Assembly (NCBI RefSeq): GCF_003387475.1
Contig: NZ_QUNO01000003.1
Span: 620,001 to 684,000, forward strand
Direction: 5' to 3'
Source of the DNA: Kutzneria buriramensis
Lineage (GTDB): Bacteria; Actinomycetota; Actinomycetes; Mycobacteriales; Pseudonocardiaceae
Length of the DNA: 64,000 nucleotides
Part shown: piece after piece, positions 7,973-15,646 of the stretch
Position numbering within the stretch: position 1 is the first letter of the stretch
Layout: each line of letters starts with the position of its first letter
Notes under the pieces: generated by a model
The model's input: the letters and a program-made list of their open reading frames with translations, nothing else
What the model was told of the DNA's origin: nothing
Databases searched by the model: none
Program-made: the position numbers and the translations under genes

Positions 7973-8770
7973 ATGCCCGAAGGGGACACGGTCTTCCTCA
8001 CCGCGCACCGGCTGCACGACGCACTCGCCGGCAACACGTTGACGCGCGGGGAGATCCGCCACCCCTCTCTGTCCACAGTGGACCTCGCCGGCCGGGTCGT
8101 CGCCGGAGTCGGCTCCGTCGGCAAGCACATCCTCACCCGCCTCGAGGACGGCCTCAGCCTGCACAGCCATCTGCGGATGGACGGCAGCTGGCACCTCTAC
8201 CGCCCCGGCGAGTCCTGGCGCCGGCCGTCCCACCAGATCCGGGCCATTCTGTCCACTTCGGACCGTGTCGCCGTCGGATTCCTGTTGCACGATCTGGAGT
8301 TGCTGCCGACCGCCGAGGAGTCTCGGCTGGTCGGCCACCTGGGACCCGATCTCCTGCACCCCGACTGGGACGCCGACATGGCCGCGGAGGCCACCCGCCG
8401 GCTGGCCGCCGACCCGTCCCGCCAGATCGGGTTGGCGCTGCTCGACCAGCGGGTGATGGCCGGGGTCGGCAACCTGTACAAGGCCGAGGTCTGCTTCCTG
8501 CTCGGCGTCTCTCCCTGGTCCCCGGTGTCCGCCGCCGACCCCGCCCGCGCCGTCGCCCTGAGCCACAAGCTGTTGCTGCGCAACGCCTGGCGTCCCGAGC
8601 AGTCGACCACCGGCGAACTGGCCCGGGGCCGGCAGCACTTCGTCTACGAACGCCAGGGCAAGCGGTGCCTGCGGTGCGGCCACACCATCGTCCGGGCCGT
8701 CCAGGGCAGCGGCCTCCAGCAGCGCCCGACCTGGTACTGCCCGCACTGCCAGCCGGGGCCCACCTCCTGA
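7973..8770 (+). CDS. nei: Endonuclease VIII-type DNA glycosylase/AP lyase (Nei/Fpg family)
   Basis: This 265-residue base-excision enzyme begins MPEGDTV: the N-terminal Pro2 (after Met removal) is the Schiff-base nucleophile and Glu3 the general acid. The MPEGDTV form is typical of actinobacterial Nei2 rather than MutM (MPELPEV). A C-terminal zinc finger is intact (CLRCG ... YCPHC). It excises oxidised pyrimidines and cuts the abasic site. It follows parA by one base. Two copies of the GTCCA-N3-YGGAC palindrome (8071, 8251) lie in its 5' third and force rare ACA and ACT codons. Confidence 0.88.
   Translation: MPEGDTVFLTAHRLHDALAGNTLTRGEIRHPSLSTVDLAGRVVAGVGSVGKHILTRLEDGLSLHSHLRMDGSWHLYRPGESWRRPSHQIRAILSTSDRVAVGFLLHDLELLPTAEESRLVGHLGPDLLHPDWDADMAAEATRRLAADPSRQIGLALLDQRVMAGVGNLYKAEVCFLLGVSPWSPVSAADPARAVALSHKLLLRNAWRPEQSTTGELARGRQHFVYERQGKRCLRCGHTIVRAVQGSGLQQRPTWYCPHCQPGPTS
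8071..8083. repeat. GTCCA-N3-YGGAC palindrome, copy 2
   Basis: GTCCACAGTGGAC lies in the nei coding region. Confidence 0.5.
8251..8263. repeat. GTCCA-N3-YGGAC palindrome, copy 3
   Basis: GTCCACTTCGGAC lies in the nei coding region, 180 bases after copy 2. Confidence 0.45.
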
Positions 8771-8792
8771 GCACGGGAAACCAGGTCACGAA

Positions 8793-8805
8793 GTCCACAA
8801 TGGAC
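8793..8805. repeat. GTCCA-N3-YGGAC palindrome, copy 4 (intergenic)
   Basis: GTCCACAATGGAC lies 22 bases after the nei stop, outside any gene. Confidence 0.5.
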
Positions 8806-9034
8806 GGTATTTGTCTCCCCTGGGCGGCAACGATTGTGTGCCTCCCGGTTCTCAGCGTATCCACATGTATCCACCGCCGCCGCGTGTACTCTTGACGTCA
8901 CGGGGGATCTTTCCTGCACGGCCGATGACCACGGGGGTGACCGGCCGGAGGTCCGCGACACGAGTTCGCACACGCACGCCGATGACGCGCGCCCTGGGGG
9001 AGGGCGTCGTCGGCGCACGGTTCTAGGGGGTTCC

Positions 9035-10510
9035 GTGACGACGCAACATGGTTTCGAGGTCCGCGGTCTGGACGTGCCCCGCGGCGCGGCGCCGCCGACG
9101 GGTCGGTTCGGCCGGATGTTCCCGACGCTGCCCGGGCGCCCGCCGACGGGCCTGGAGATGGCGGAGCGGTTCGGCCTGCCGGGCGGGCTGATGGACGGCG
9201 GCGACACGACCAGCCAGCAGGACAGCCCCACGCTGGACGCGGGCTTCACGTTCCTGGGCCAGTTCATCGACCACAACATCACCTTCGACGTGACCGGCAA
9301 CCTGGGCCGGCAGGTCGACCCGGAGGCGACGACCAACTTCCGGCCGCCGATGCTGGACCTCGACCACCTGTACGGCTCGGGCCCGTTCGCGAGCCCGCTG
9401 CTGTACGACACCGATTCGCACAACACGAAGCTGGTGCTGTCGCCGGACGGCGTCGACCTGGGCCGCACCGCCGCCGGGGTGGCGCTGATCGGCGACCCCC
9501 GCAACGACGAGAACCTGCTGCTCAACCAGACCCACCTGGCGTTCATCAAGTTCCACAACCGGGTGGTGGACGGGCTGCGCGACGGCGAGATCACCGACGT
9601 GTTCGGCAACCGGTTCCCGCCGCCGCCCGCGGACGACCCGAACCCGCCGGCCAACGCGTCGATCGCCGACCTGCTGAGCGTGCGCACCTACTGGGACGAC
9701 CTGTTCGCGGCGGCGCAGCAGATCGTACGCTGGCACTACCAGTGGATCATCGTGCACGAGTACCTGCCGCTGGTCTGCGGCCAGGACGCGGTGGACCGGA
9801 TCGACCGGCACGGCCTGCGGTTCTTCGATCCGGGCGGCCACCCGTTCATCCCGGTGGAGTTCGCGGTGGCGGCGTTCCGCTTCATGCACCCGACGATCCG
9901 CTCCGACTACGCCGTCAACGACAAGTTCACGCTGCCGCTGTTCCCGTCGGACTTCACCGAGCCCGCCCCGACGGATCCGCAGCAGCGCACCGACCTGCGC
10001 GGCGGCCCGGTGGCCCCGGAGTTCGCGCTGGACTTCCGGCACTTCTACACGATCGACGGCTCGCGGCCGCAGCGAGCCAAGCGGATCGAGGCGAAGCTGA
10101 ACGTGCGGCTGCTCGACCTGCCGCCGATCACGGACGTGCCGGTGGAGATCGGCCGCCAGCTGCGCTCGCTGGTGGTGCGCAACCTGCTGCGCAGCGAGGT
10201 GCAGCAACTGCCGTCCGGCCAGGACATCAGCCGCAAGATCGGCCAGGTGCCGCTGACCGACGCCGAACTGGCCACCACCGGGCCGATCTACCTCTGGTAC
10301 TACATCCTCAAGGAGGCGGAGGTCCGCCACGGCGGCGGCCGGCTCGGCGCGGTCGGCGGCCTGATCGTCAGCGAGGTGCTGGTGGGCCTGCTCGACGCCG
10401 ACCCGACCTCGTACCGCTCCACGTACCCGATCTGGACGCCGACGCTGGCCGACAGCGAGGGCCGGTTCGGCATGGCCCAACTGCTCCGCTTCGCGGGTGT
10501 GGTGGAGTGA
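9035..10510 (+). CDS. Animal-type heme peroxidase (peroxinectin-like)
   Basis: A 491-residue protein with the animal heme peroxidase fold. The distal His lies in LGQFIDHNITFD (about residue 80). The catalytic Arg and heme-linked Glu lie in GDPRNDENLL. The proximal His is in AFRFMHPTIRSDY (about residue 285). These are the residues used by myeloperoxidase-like enzymes to oxidise halides or organic donors with hydrogen peroxide. No signal peptide is visible. The GTG at 9035 is chosen because TAGGGGG lies 4 bases upstream; open frame exists upstream but is not peroxidase-like. The preceding 264 bases (8771-9034) hold no gene. Its stop overlaps the start of a 32-codon ORF. Confidence 0.88.
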   Translation: MTTQHGFEVRGLDVPRGAAPPTGRFGRMFPTLPGRPPTGLEMAERFGLPGGLMDGGDTTSQQDSPTLDAGFTFLGQFIDHNITFDVTGNLGRQVDPEATTNFRPPMLDLDHLYGSGPFASPLLYDTDSHNTKLVLSPDGVDLGRTAAGVALIGDPRNDENLLLNQTHLAFIKFHNRVVDGLRDGEITDVFGNRFPPPPADDPNPPANASIADLLSVRTYWDDLFAAAQQIVRWHYQWIIVHEYLPLVCGQDAVDRIDRHGLRFFDPGGHPFIPVEFAVAAFRFMHPTIRSDYAVNDKFTLPLFPSDFTEPAPTDPQQRTDLRGGPVAPEFALDFRHFYTIDGSRPQRAKRIEAKLNVRLLDLPPITDVPVEIGRQLRSLVVRNLLRSEVQQLPSGQDISRKIGQVPLTDAELATTGPIYLWYYILKEAEVRHGGGRLGAVGGLIVSEVLVGLLDADPTSYRSTYPIWTPTLADSEGRFGMAQLLRFAGVVE

Positions 10511-10608
10511 TGTCCCGGGAGCTGTTGTTCGCGCCGTTCGGCTTCCGGCTCGACGACTACGGCCGGCTGGACGTGCCGGCCGGCGCGCAGGGCATGGCGG
10601 TCGACTGA
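10510..10608 (+). CDS. Translationally coupled 32-residue peptide after the peroxidase
   Basis: An ATG overlaps the peroxidase stop (TGATG arrangement) and opens a 32-codon ORF beginning MSRELLFAPFGFRLDDYG and ending AQGMAVD. Codon bias looks like that of neighbouring genes. No family is recognised. Coupling implies it would be made with the peroxidase. It could equally be a remnant of a longer partner. A hairpin follows immediately. Confidence 0.4.
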   Translation: MSRELLFAPFGFRLDDYGRLDVPAGAQGMAVD

Positions 10609-10615
10609 AGGGCCT

Positions 10616-10653
10616 CGGGGGGCGAGGTTTGCCACCACTGGCCTCGCCTCCCC
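10616..10653 (+). terminator. Hairpin after the peroxidase unit
   Basis: GGGGGGCGAGG (about 10617-10627) pairs with CCTCGCCTCCCC (10642-10653) with one bulged base, between the peroxidase unit and the next gene. Confidence 0.5.
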
Positions 10654-10694
10654 GCTGCTACGGTGATCTGATCGCCGTGATGAGGGGTGACCGC

Positions 10695-11108
10695 ATGGAC
10701 CCGATCATGACCACGATCGCCGCCGCGCTGGCCAAGGAAGCCGTCACTTCCGGCAAGCAGGCACTGGGCAAACTCCTCGAACGGGTGAAGGAGCGGTTCG
10801 CGAAGGACCCCGGCTCGGAGATCGTGCTGGCCTCCGCGCAGGAGAACCCGGACGACACCAAGTGGGTCGACGCGCTGGCCAGGGTGTTGGACCGGACGGG
10901 TGAAGCGGATCCGGAGTTCGCGGCGGAGCTGCGAGAGCTGTGGGCGGCGGCCAAGCCGGAGGTCCACTCCGTCGAGCAGACCGCGAGCGGTCACGGCGTG
11001 AACAACTCCAACTCCATCAGCGGCAAGGTCATCGGCAACGTCGTGCAGGCCTACAAGATCACCGGCGATATACACGGCACGGCCGGGACTGATCAGCCGA
11101 GCTGGTGA
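10695..11108 (+). CDS. Small helical protein with C-terminal RHIM-like amyloid signalling motif
   Basis: The 137-residue product starts at the ATG at 10695 (GAGGGGTGA 6-13 bases upstream); the in-frame ATG 10680 and GTG 10677 are alternatives. Residues 1-95 are predicted mostly helical, with no recognised fold. Residues 103-128 read N-N-S-NSISGKVIGNVVQA and continue to an ITGDIHG end. This is the Gly/Val/Gln-rich pattern of bacterial RHIM-like amyloid signalling motifs (BASS3-type). Such motifs couple a sensor to an effector by templated fibril formation. The same motif opens the HSP90-like protein at 36.7 kb. A TACGGT hexamer at 10659-10664 could be its -10. Its end overlaps the convergent TPR gene by 16 bases. 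Function is inferred from the motif only. Confidence 0.7.
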   Translation: MDPIMTTIAAALAKEAVTSGKQALGKLLERVKERFAKDPGSEIVLASAQENPDDTKWVDALARVLDRTGEADPEFAAELRELWAAAKPEVHSVEQTASGHGVNNSNSISGKVIGNVVQAYKITGDIHGTAGTDQPSW

Positions 11109-12286
11109 AGTCGTTGGCGGGCAACGGTTTCGCGAGGATGCTCCAGCACGTGCAGGATGGCGTGCGCCCGGCCGGCCTCGTCCCGCGCCACGGCGCGGTC
11201 GCCGAGCCGCTCGTGGGCCTGGCTGAGCAGGCCGCGCACCACCGCCTCCGGCACCATCCGGTGCATCTCCACCATCACCCGTAACGCCCGGGCCAGCTCG
11301 GCGGCGGCCTTGGCCGGCTCGCCGGCACGCAGGAAGGTCTCGCCGACACTGGTCAGCACCAGCGCCTCGTGGTAGCGGTCCTCCTTGTCCTGCACGTGTT
11401 TCAACGCCGTGCCGAGGTCGGCGAACGCCTCGTCGTGACGGCCGAGCGCGGCCAGGATCCGGGCGCGGAGGTGGCTGAGCAACCGGTCGTGCGGGGCAAG
11501 GGCGGCCGCCCGCTCGACGCAAGCCAGCGCCTCGTCGTACTCGCCGAGGCCGTAGTGCGCCAGCGCGAGCGACTCCAGGTCGGTGGCCAGTCCCTGCTGG
11601 TGGTCGGGCGGTTCAACGGCTATGGCAGCGGTGAATTCCTCCTTGGCGGCGGCGAAATCGTCCAGCTCGCAGTGGCGCAATCCCAGCTGGCAGCGCATCC
11701 GGGCCTCGGCCCGCCGGTCGCCGCGGCGGATCGCCGCCCGCACCGCGATCTCGTCCACCGCCTTCCAGTCCGCGTACAGCGCGCGGTGGAAGTGCAGGCC
11801 CCACAACGCCTCCGCCAGCGCCAGCACCGCATCGTCCATTTCGGACTCGTACGCGGCCGTGGCCACCTGCACGAAGTTGGCCCGGTCCGGCTCCAGCCAG
11901 TCCATCGCCTCGCTCTCGTCGCCGGGAAAGGCCGGCACGTGCGCGTATCGAGGGCTCAGCCGCCACCGGTGCGGCGAGATCACCTTGTCCGCGGCGGTCG
12001 CACGGTCCACGTGCCACCAGACGATCGACGTCAGGGCAGCCAGCCGGTCGGCGTTGCTGTCGGTGCGGTCCGACTGCTGCAAGGCATGTCCGTGCGCCAG
12101 CGCGCTGTACGAGTAGCGGCCGCCGTGCGCCGCCCGCAGCAGCCCGGCTTCCTCCAGCGTGCCGAGCAGGTTCTCGCCCTGCGGGTCGAGCGCGCCGGCC
12201 AGCCTTCCGTCGAAGTCGGCGCCGGGGTGCATGGCGAGCAGCCGGTACAGGCGGGCGGCGGCGGGCGGCAGGCTCAGGTACGACAC
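11093..12286 (-). CDS. Winged-helix/TPR protein (NB-ARC-less STAND-like sensor)
   Basis: A protein of about 397 residues. The start YLSLPPAAARLYRLLAMHPGADFDG is the winged-helix that normally follows NB-ARC in AfsR-like proteins. TPR-type repeats then run to the end, for example AHYGLGEYDEALACVERAAAL and ALGRHDEAFADLGTAL. The NB-ARC ATPase itself is absent. The GTG at 12286 is chosen because the protein then begins at the domain boundary; GTGs at 12349, 12370 and 12391 are alternatives. It converges on, and overlaps, the gene with the RHIM-like motif, and it is divergent from pyrD. A role as sensor for that neighbour is plausible but unproven. Confidence 0.75.
   Translation of the reverse strand: MSYLSLPPAAARLYRLLAMHPGADFDGRLAGALDPQGENLLGTLEEAGLLRAAHGGRYSYSALAHGHALQQSDRTDSNADRLAALTSIVWWHVDRATAADKVISPHRWRLSPRYAHVPAFPGDESEAMDWLEPDRANFVQVATAAYESEMDDAVLALAEALWGLHFHRALYADWKAVDEIAVRAAIRRGDRRAEARMRCQLGLRHCELDDFAAAKEEFTAAIAVEPPDHQQGLATDLESLALAHYGLGEYDEALACVERAAALAPHDRLLSHLRARILAALGRHDEAFADLGTALKHVQDKEDRYHEALVLTSVGETFLRAGEPAKAAAELARALRVMVEMHRMVPEAVVRGLLSQAHERLGDRAVARDEAGRAHAILHVLEHPRETVARQRLHQLG
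11834..11846. repeat. GTCCA-N3-YGGAC palindrome, copy 5
   Basis: GTCCATTTCGGAC lies inside the winged-helix/TPR gene. Confidence 0.45.
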
Positions 12287-12401
12287 CCCGACAGTCTGCG
12301 CTCCCCCGACCGAGGCGATCGACCCTTCTGAAAAGGTCTGCTGCGTCACAGCACCGGAGGCGGTGTCCACGGGCCGCCCGTGACCAGGCACGATAGGAGC
12401 C

Positions 12402-13421
12402 GTGGTGTACAAGCAACTGGTCCGCAGGACGCTGTTCCGGTTCGGTGGGGGCGACCCCGAGGTGGCCCACGAGCGCACGATGGGCGTGTTGCGCCGGGTC
12501 GGCGCGATGCCGCCGGTGCTGTCGGCGCTGCGCGCCCGGTACGCGGTGGTGGCGCCGCGGACCGTGTTCGGCGTGCGCTTCCCCAACCCGGTGGGGCTGG
12601 CCGCCGGCATGGACAAGGACGGCGTCGCCCTGCCGGCGTGGCCGGCGCTCGGCTTCGGCTTCGTCGAGGTCGGCACCGTCACCCGGCACGCCCAGCCGGG
12701 TAACGACCGGCCGCGGCTGTTCCGGCTGCCGGACAGCGAGGCCGTGATCAATCGGATGGGCTTCAACAACCGGGGCGCGCAAGCGCTTGCGGACCGGCTT
12801 GACCGGCTCGGGCCGCTGCCCGTGCCGCTGGGCGTCAGCCTCGGCAAGTCCAAGGTGACGCCGGTGGAGCAGGCCGTCGAGGACTACCGGCACTCGATGC
12901 GGGTGCTCGGCCGGCACGGCGACTACTTCGCCGTGAACATCAGCTCCCCCAACACGCCGGGCCTGCGGTCGCTTCAGGACCGGGCCGCGCTGAACGAGCT
13001 GCTGGCCGGCGTCCAGGACGAGAACTCCGACCGCAAGCCGCTGCTGGTGAAGATCGCCCCCGACCTGACCGACAGCGCCATCGGCGAGCTGCTGGAGGTC
13101 TGCGGCGAGCACGAGATCAGCGGCGTGATCGCCACCAACACCACGCTGTCCCGGGACGGCCTGGCGGCGTCCGACCAGGGCCGGGCGGGCGAGGCCGGCG
13201 GGCTGTCCGGACGGCCGCTGGCCGCCCGCGCGCTGGAGGTGGTTCGCCTGGTGCACAAGGAGACCGGCGGCCGGCTGCCGATCATCGGCGTGGGCGGCGT
13301 GTTCGACCCGGACTCGGCGCAGCGGATGATCGACGCCGGCGCCGACCTGGTGCAGGTCTACACCGGCTTCATCTACGAGGGCCCCGGCCTCATCCGCAAG
13401 ATCAACCGTTCCCTGCGCTGA
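12402..13421 (+). CDS. pyrD: Dihydroorotate dehydrogenase, quinone-dependent (class 2)
   Basis: The 339-residue enzyme oxidises dihydroorotate to orotate in pyrimidine synthesis, passing electrons through FMN to quinone. The class 2 features are an N-terminal membrane-associating helix region (about residues 1-50), [18 protein letters not shown], and [14 protein letters not shown] with the catalytic Ser. The C-terminal FMN-phosphate loop is IIGVGGV. Start GTG 12402 after TAGGAG. It is a single gene with a strong terminator immediately after the stop. Confidence 0.95.
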   Translation: MVYKQLVRRTLFRFGGGDPEVAHERTMGVLRRVGAMPPVLSALRARYAVVAPRTVFGVRFPNPVGLAAGMDKDGVALPAWPALGFGFVEVGTVTRHAQPGNDRPRLFRLPDSEAVINRMGFNNRGAQALADRLDRLGPLPVPLGVSLGKSKVTPVEQAVEDYRHSMRVLGRHGDYFAVNISSPNTPGLRSLQDRAALNELLAGVQDENSDRKPLLVKIAPDLTDSAIGELLEVCGEHEISGVIATNTTLSRDGLAASDQGRAGEAGGLSGRPLAARALEVVRLVHKETGGRLPIIGVGGVFDPDSAQRMIDAGADLVQVYTGFIYEGPGLIRKINRSLR

Positions 13422-13427
13422 ACATGC

Positions 13428-13467
13428 GTGTGGCGCCTGCCCCGGGAGAGTCGGGCAGGCGCCACAC
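13428..13467. terminator. Strong bidirectional terminator between pyrD and sedolisin
   Basis: A perfect 15-base stem (13428-13442 with 13453-13467) has a 10-base loop. It lies between two convergent stops. Confidence 0.85.
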
Positions 13468-13481
13468 GGTCAGGCGATGCG

Positions 13482-15467
13482 TCAGATCAGGCCCAGGAAC
13501 AGCAGGCCGTTGGGCGTGCCCAGACCGGTGACGTTGTCGTAACCGCGAGCGGTCTGGATCGTCTGGTCGGGGTTGTTGAACGAACGGACCGTGCGAACGA
13601 AGCCGTTCGAGTCGTCGATGCCGTTGGCGTAGTCGACGCGCACCTCACCGGCGCCGGTGATCGGCTTGACGTCGGTCACCGCCGGGGTGTGCGACAGCGC
13701 CTTGTACAGCCACGGGTTGATGAACCCGTGCCGGCCGCCGAACTGGTCGGCGACGGCCATCAGGCCGGCCATCAGGGGCGACGCGAGGCTGGTGCCGCCG
13801 ATGCGGTACTCGCCGTACTTGACGCTGCCGTCCGGGAAGGTCTGCGTGAGGCCGATCAGCATGCCGGTGGTCGGGTCGGCGTCCATCGAGATGTCCGGCA
13901 CGACACGGCCGCGGGCGTTGCCGGTCTGGTTCTGCTTGGCCAGCGCGTCCGGCACGACACCCTTCTGGTAGTTCGGCTCCGGGAACAGCACCGAGGTGCC
14001 GCCGCCCGCGCCGTACAGCCATTTGCCCGGCGCGGCCGGGGCCCAGGCGCCGTTGGTGAGCGTGGACTTGCCGGTGGACCAGCCGGTCTCCAGCACCTTG
14101 TCGCCGTCGCGGCCGATGCCGAGGCTGGTGCCGCCGACCGCGGTCACCCACGGGCTGGATGCCGAGAAGTCCGCCGACGGCTTGGGCAGCGCGTGGCTCT
14201 CGTCGCCGCTGTCGCCGGAGGAGAAGTACAGGCCGATGCCCTCGGCGGCGGCCTGGGTGGCGATCGACTCGAACGCCTTCACCTCGTCGGCCGGGATGTC
14301 CTCACCCTGGTCGCCGTAGGAGTTGGAGACGATCTGGGCCAGGTTGCCGGCCACGATCCGGTTCAGCGCCGCGTCCAGCGAGGAGCAGTCCGCGCCACCC
14401 ACGTAGAGGATGTTCGCAGCGGGCGCCATGGCGTGGACGGCCTCGACGTCCAGACTCTGCTCGCCGTACCAGCCGGAGGCGTCGCACTGCGACGGGTCCT
14501 CGGAGCCGGGGGTGGGCGGGTAGACGAACTGGCTGTACTGCGACTGCTTGAGCGGGTGCGCCGGGTCGTTGCGCTTGGCGTACTCGGCGGCGTCCTGGTA
14601 CAGCGTCGGCGAACCGAACGCGTCCACGATCGCCACCGTGGTGCCACGGCCGTCGAGGCCGAAACGACCGGCCACGTCGAGCTGGTCGGCCGCACGCAGC
14701 TGGCCCGGGGTGTAGCCGCACACGGCGTAGGGCAGCTGCTTGCCGCCGTAGGCCGGGTCGGTGGTGTCGGTCTTCTGCCCGAAGTAGTCCGAGCACGGCC
14801 GCGCGTTCACGAACGCGGCGGGCGGCGGCGCGACCGCCGGCGAGGCGGCCTTCGGCTGCGCGACGGCGTTCGGCGCGGCGTCACCGGCGGCGCCCACGTG
14901 CTGGGGCTTGAGCAGCGCGGTGGCCTGGTCGATGTTGACGATGCCGGAGACCAGCGACGCGACCGAGTTCGGCACCGACAGCGGGCGGTCCTGCGAACGC
15001 AGGGTCTTGCCCTTGACGCTGTACTCGCCCAGCTGGACGCCGAAGGCCTTCTGGACCTGGTCCACCGAGCCCGAGGCCTCGATGTAGGCGTTGTTGGACG
15101 GCACCGAGCCGGCGGTGAAGCCGGCGGAGGTGAGCCAGTTGCGGACCGCGCCGACCGTGGCTGCGGTGGGCGCGAAGCGGGAACGCACCTGGTCGGCGGT
15201 GAGGAAGTGCTTGTACGACGCGCTGGTCGGGTCGGACACGGCGGCCGCCGCGGCCTCCAGCCCGGCCTGGTCGGCGAGCTTCAGGTACACCCGGAAGGTC
15301 ACGTTGCTCGCCGCGGCGGCGGTGCCGACCTTGGCGTTGGGGGTGGCCCACACCGGGTGCGAGTCCGGGATCTCGGACTGCCCCGCCGCGGCGGCCGACG
15401 GCACGAGGCTGGTCATGCCGGCCCCGGCCATCGTCAGCGCGAGCAGGAACGCTGGAGTTCTTCGCAC
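13482..15467 (-). CDS. Secreted sedolisin (S53) with pro-kumamolisin activation domain
   Basis: The 661-residue pre-pro-enzyme starts at the GTG at 15467 (AAGGGG 7 bases upstream), giving signal peptide VRRTPAFLLALTMAGAG...AAAAG. Residues about 45-190 form the Pro-kuma_activ domain (SASYKHFLTADQVRSRFAPT). The catalytic domain has Glu/Asp in WYGEQSLDVEAVH, the oxyanion Asp in SSGDSGDE and Ser in GGTSLASPLMAG. The C-terminal NVTGLGTPNG belongs to the Ca site. The product is exported and self-activated at acid pH. A GC-rich hairpin in the 5' leader precedes the ribosome binding site. This is a different subtype from the shorter S53 peptidase at 4981. Confidence 0.92.
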   Translation of the reverse strand: MRRTPAFLLALTMAGAGMTSLVPSAAAAGQSEIPDSHPVWATPNAKVGTAAAASNVTFRVYLKLADQAGLEAAAAAVSDPTSASYKHFLTADQVRSRFAPTAATVGAVRNWLTSAGFTAGSVPSNNAYIEASGSVDQVQKAFGVQLGEYSVKGKTLRSQDRPLSVPNSVASLVSGIVNIDQATALLKPQHVGAAGDAAPNAVAQPKAASPAVAPPPAAFVNARPCSDYFGQKTDTTDPAYGGKQLPYAVCGYTPGQLRAADQLDVAGRFGLDGRGTTVAIVDAFGSPTLYQDAAEYAKRNDPAHPLKQSQYSQFVYPPTPGSEDPSQCDASGWYGEQSLDVEAVHAMAPAANILYVGGADCSSLDAALNRIVAGNLAQIVSNSYGDQGEDIPADEVKAFESIATQAAAEGIGLYFSSGDSGDESHALPKPSADFSASSPWVTAVGGTSLGIGRDGDKVLETGWSTGKSTLTNGAWAPAAPGKWLYGAGGGTSVLFPEPNYQKGVVPDALAKQNQTGNARGRVVPDISMDADPTTGMLIGLTQTFPDGSVKYGEYRIGGTSLASPLMAGLMAVADQFGGRHGFINPWLYKALSHTPAVTDVKPITGAGEVRVDYANGIDDSNGFVRTVRSFNNPDQTIQTARGYDNVTGLGTPNGLLFLGLI

Positions 15468-15489
15468 GAAAACGCCCCTTCTCCAAGAA

Positions 15490-15509
15490 CCCGCGGCAAA
15501 AGCCGCGGG
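15490..15509 (-). promoter_or_regulatory. 5'-leader hairpin of the sedolisin mRNA
   Basis: CCCGCGGC and GCCGCGGG (8 bp) flank a four-base loop, 22 bases upstream of the GTG start and just ahead of the GGAGAAGGGG region. It could influence mRNA stability or translation. Confidence 0.4.
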
Positions 15510-15646
15510 ACGGAAATCAACCCCCGGGCGGAATGGGTTCCCGCGGCCCACCCAACACGGGACGCCAGGAAGGCTAACCCTGAGGGGAACCTGAGGAGAA
15601 CAGGGAGATTTTCAATGTGATCGCGGTTTTTAACAGAACCAATCGA

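Noticed and set aside
13428-13467. Possible regulatory RNA after pyrD
   Set aside because: Position between two convergent stops and the simple 15-bp stem are explained by termination.
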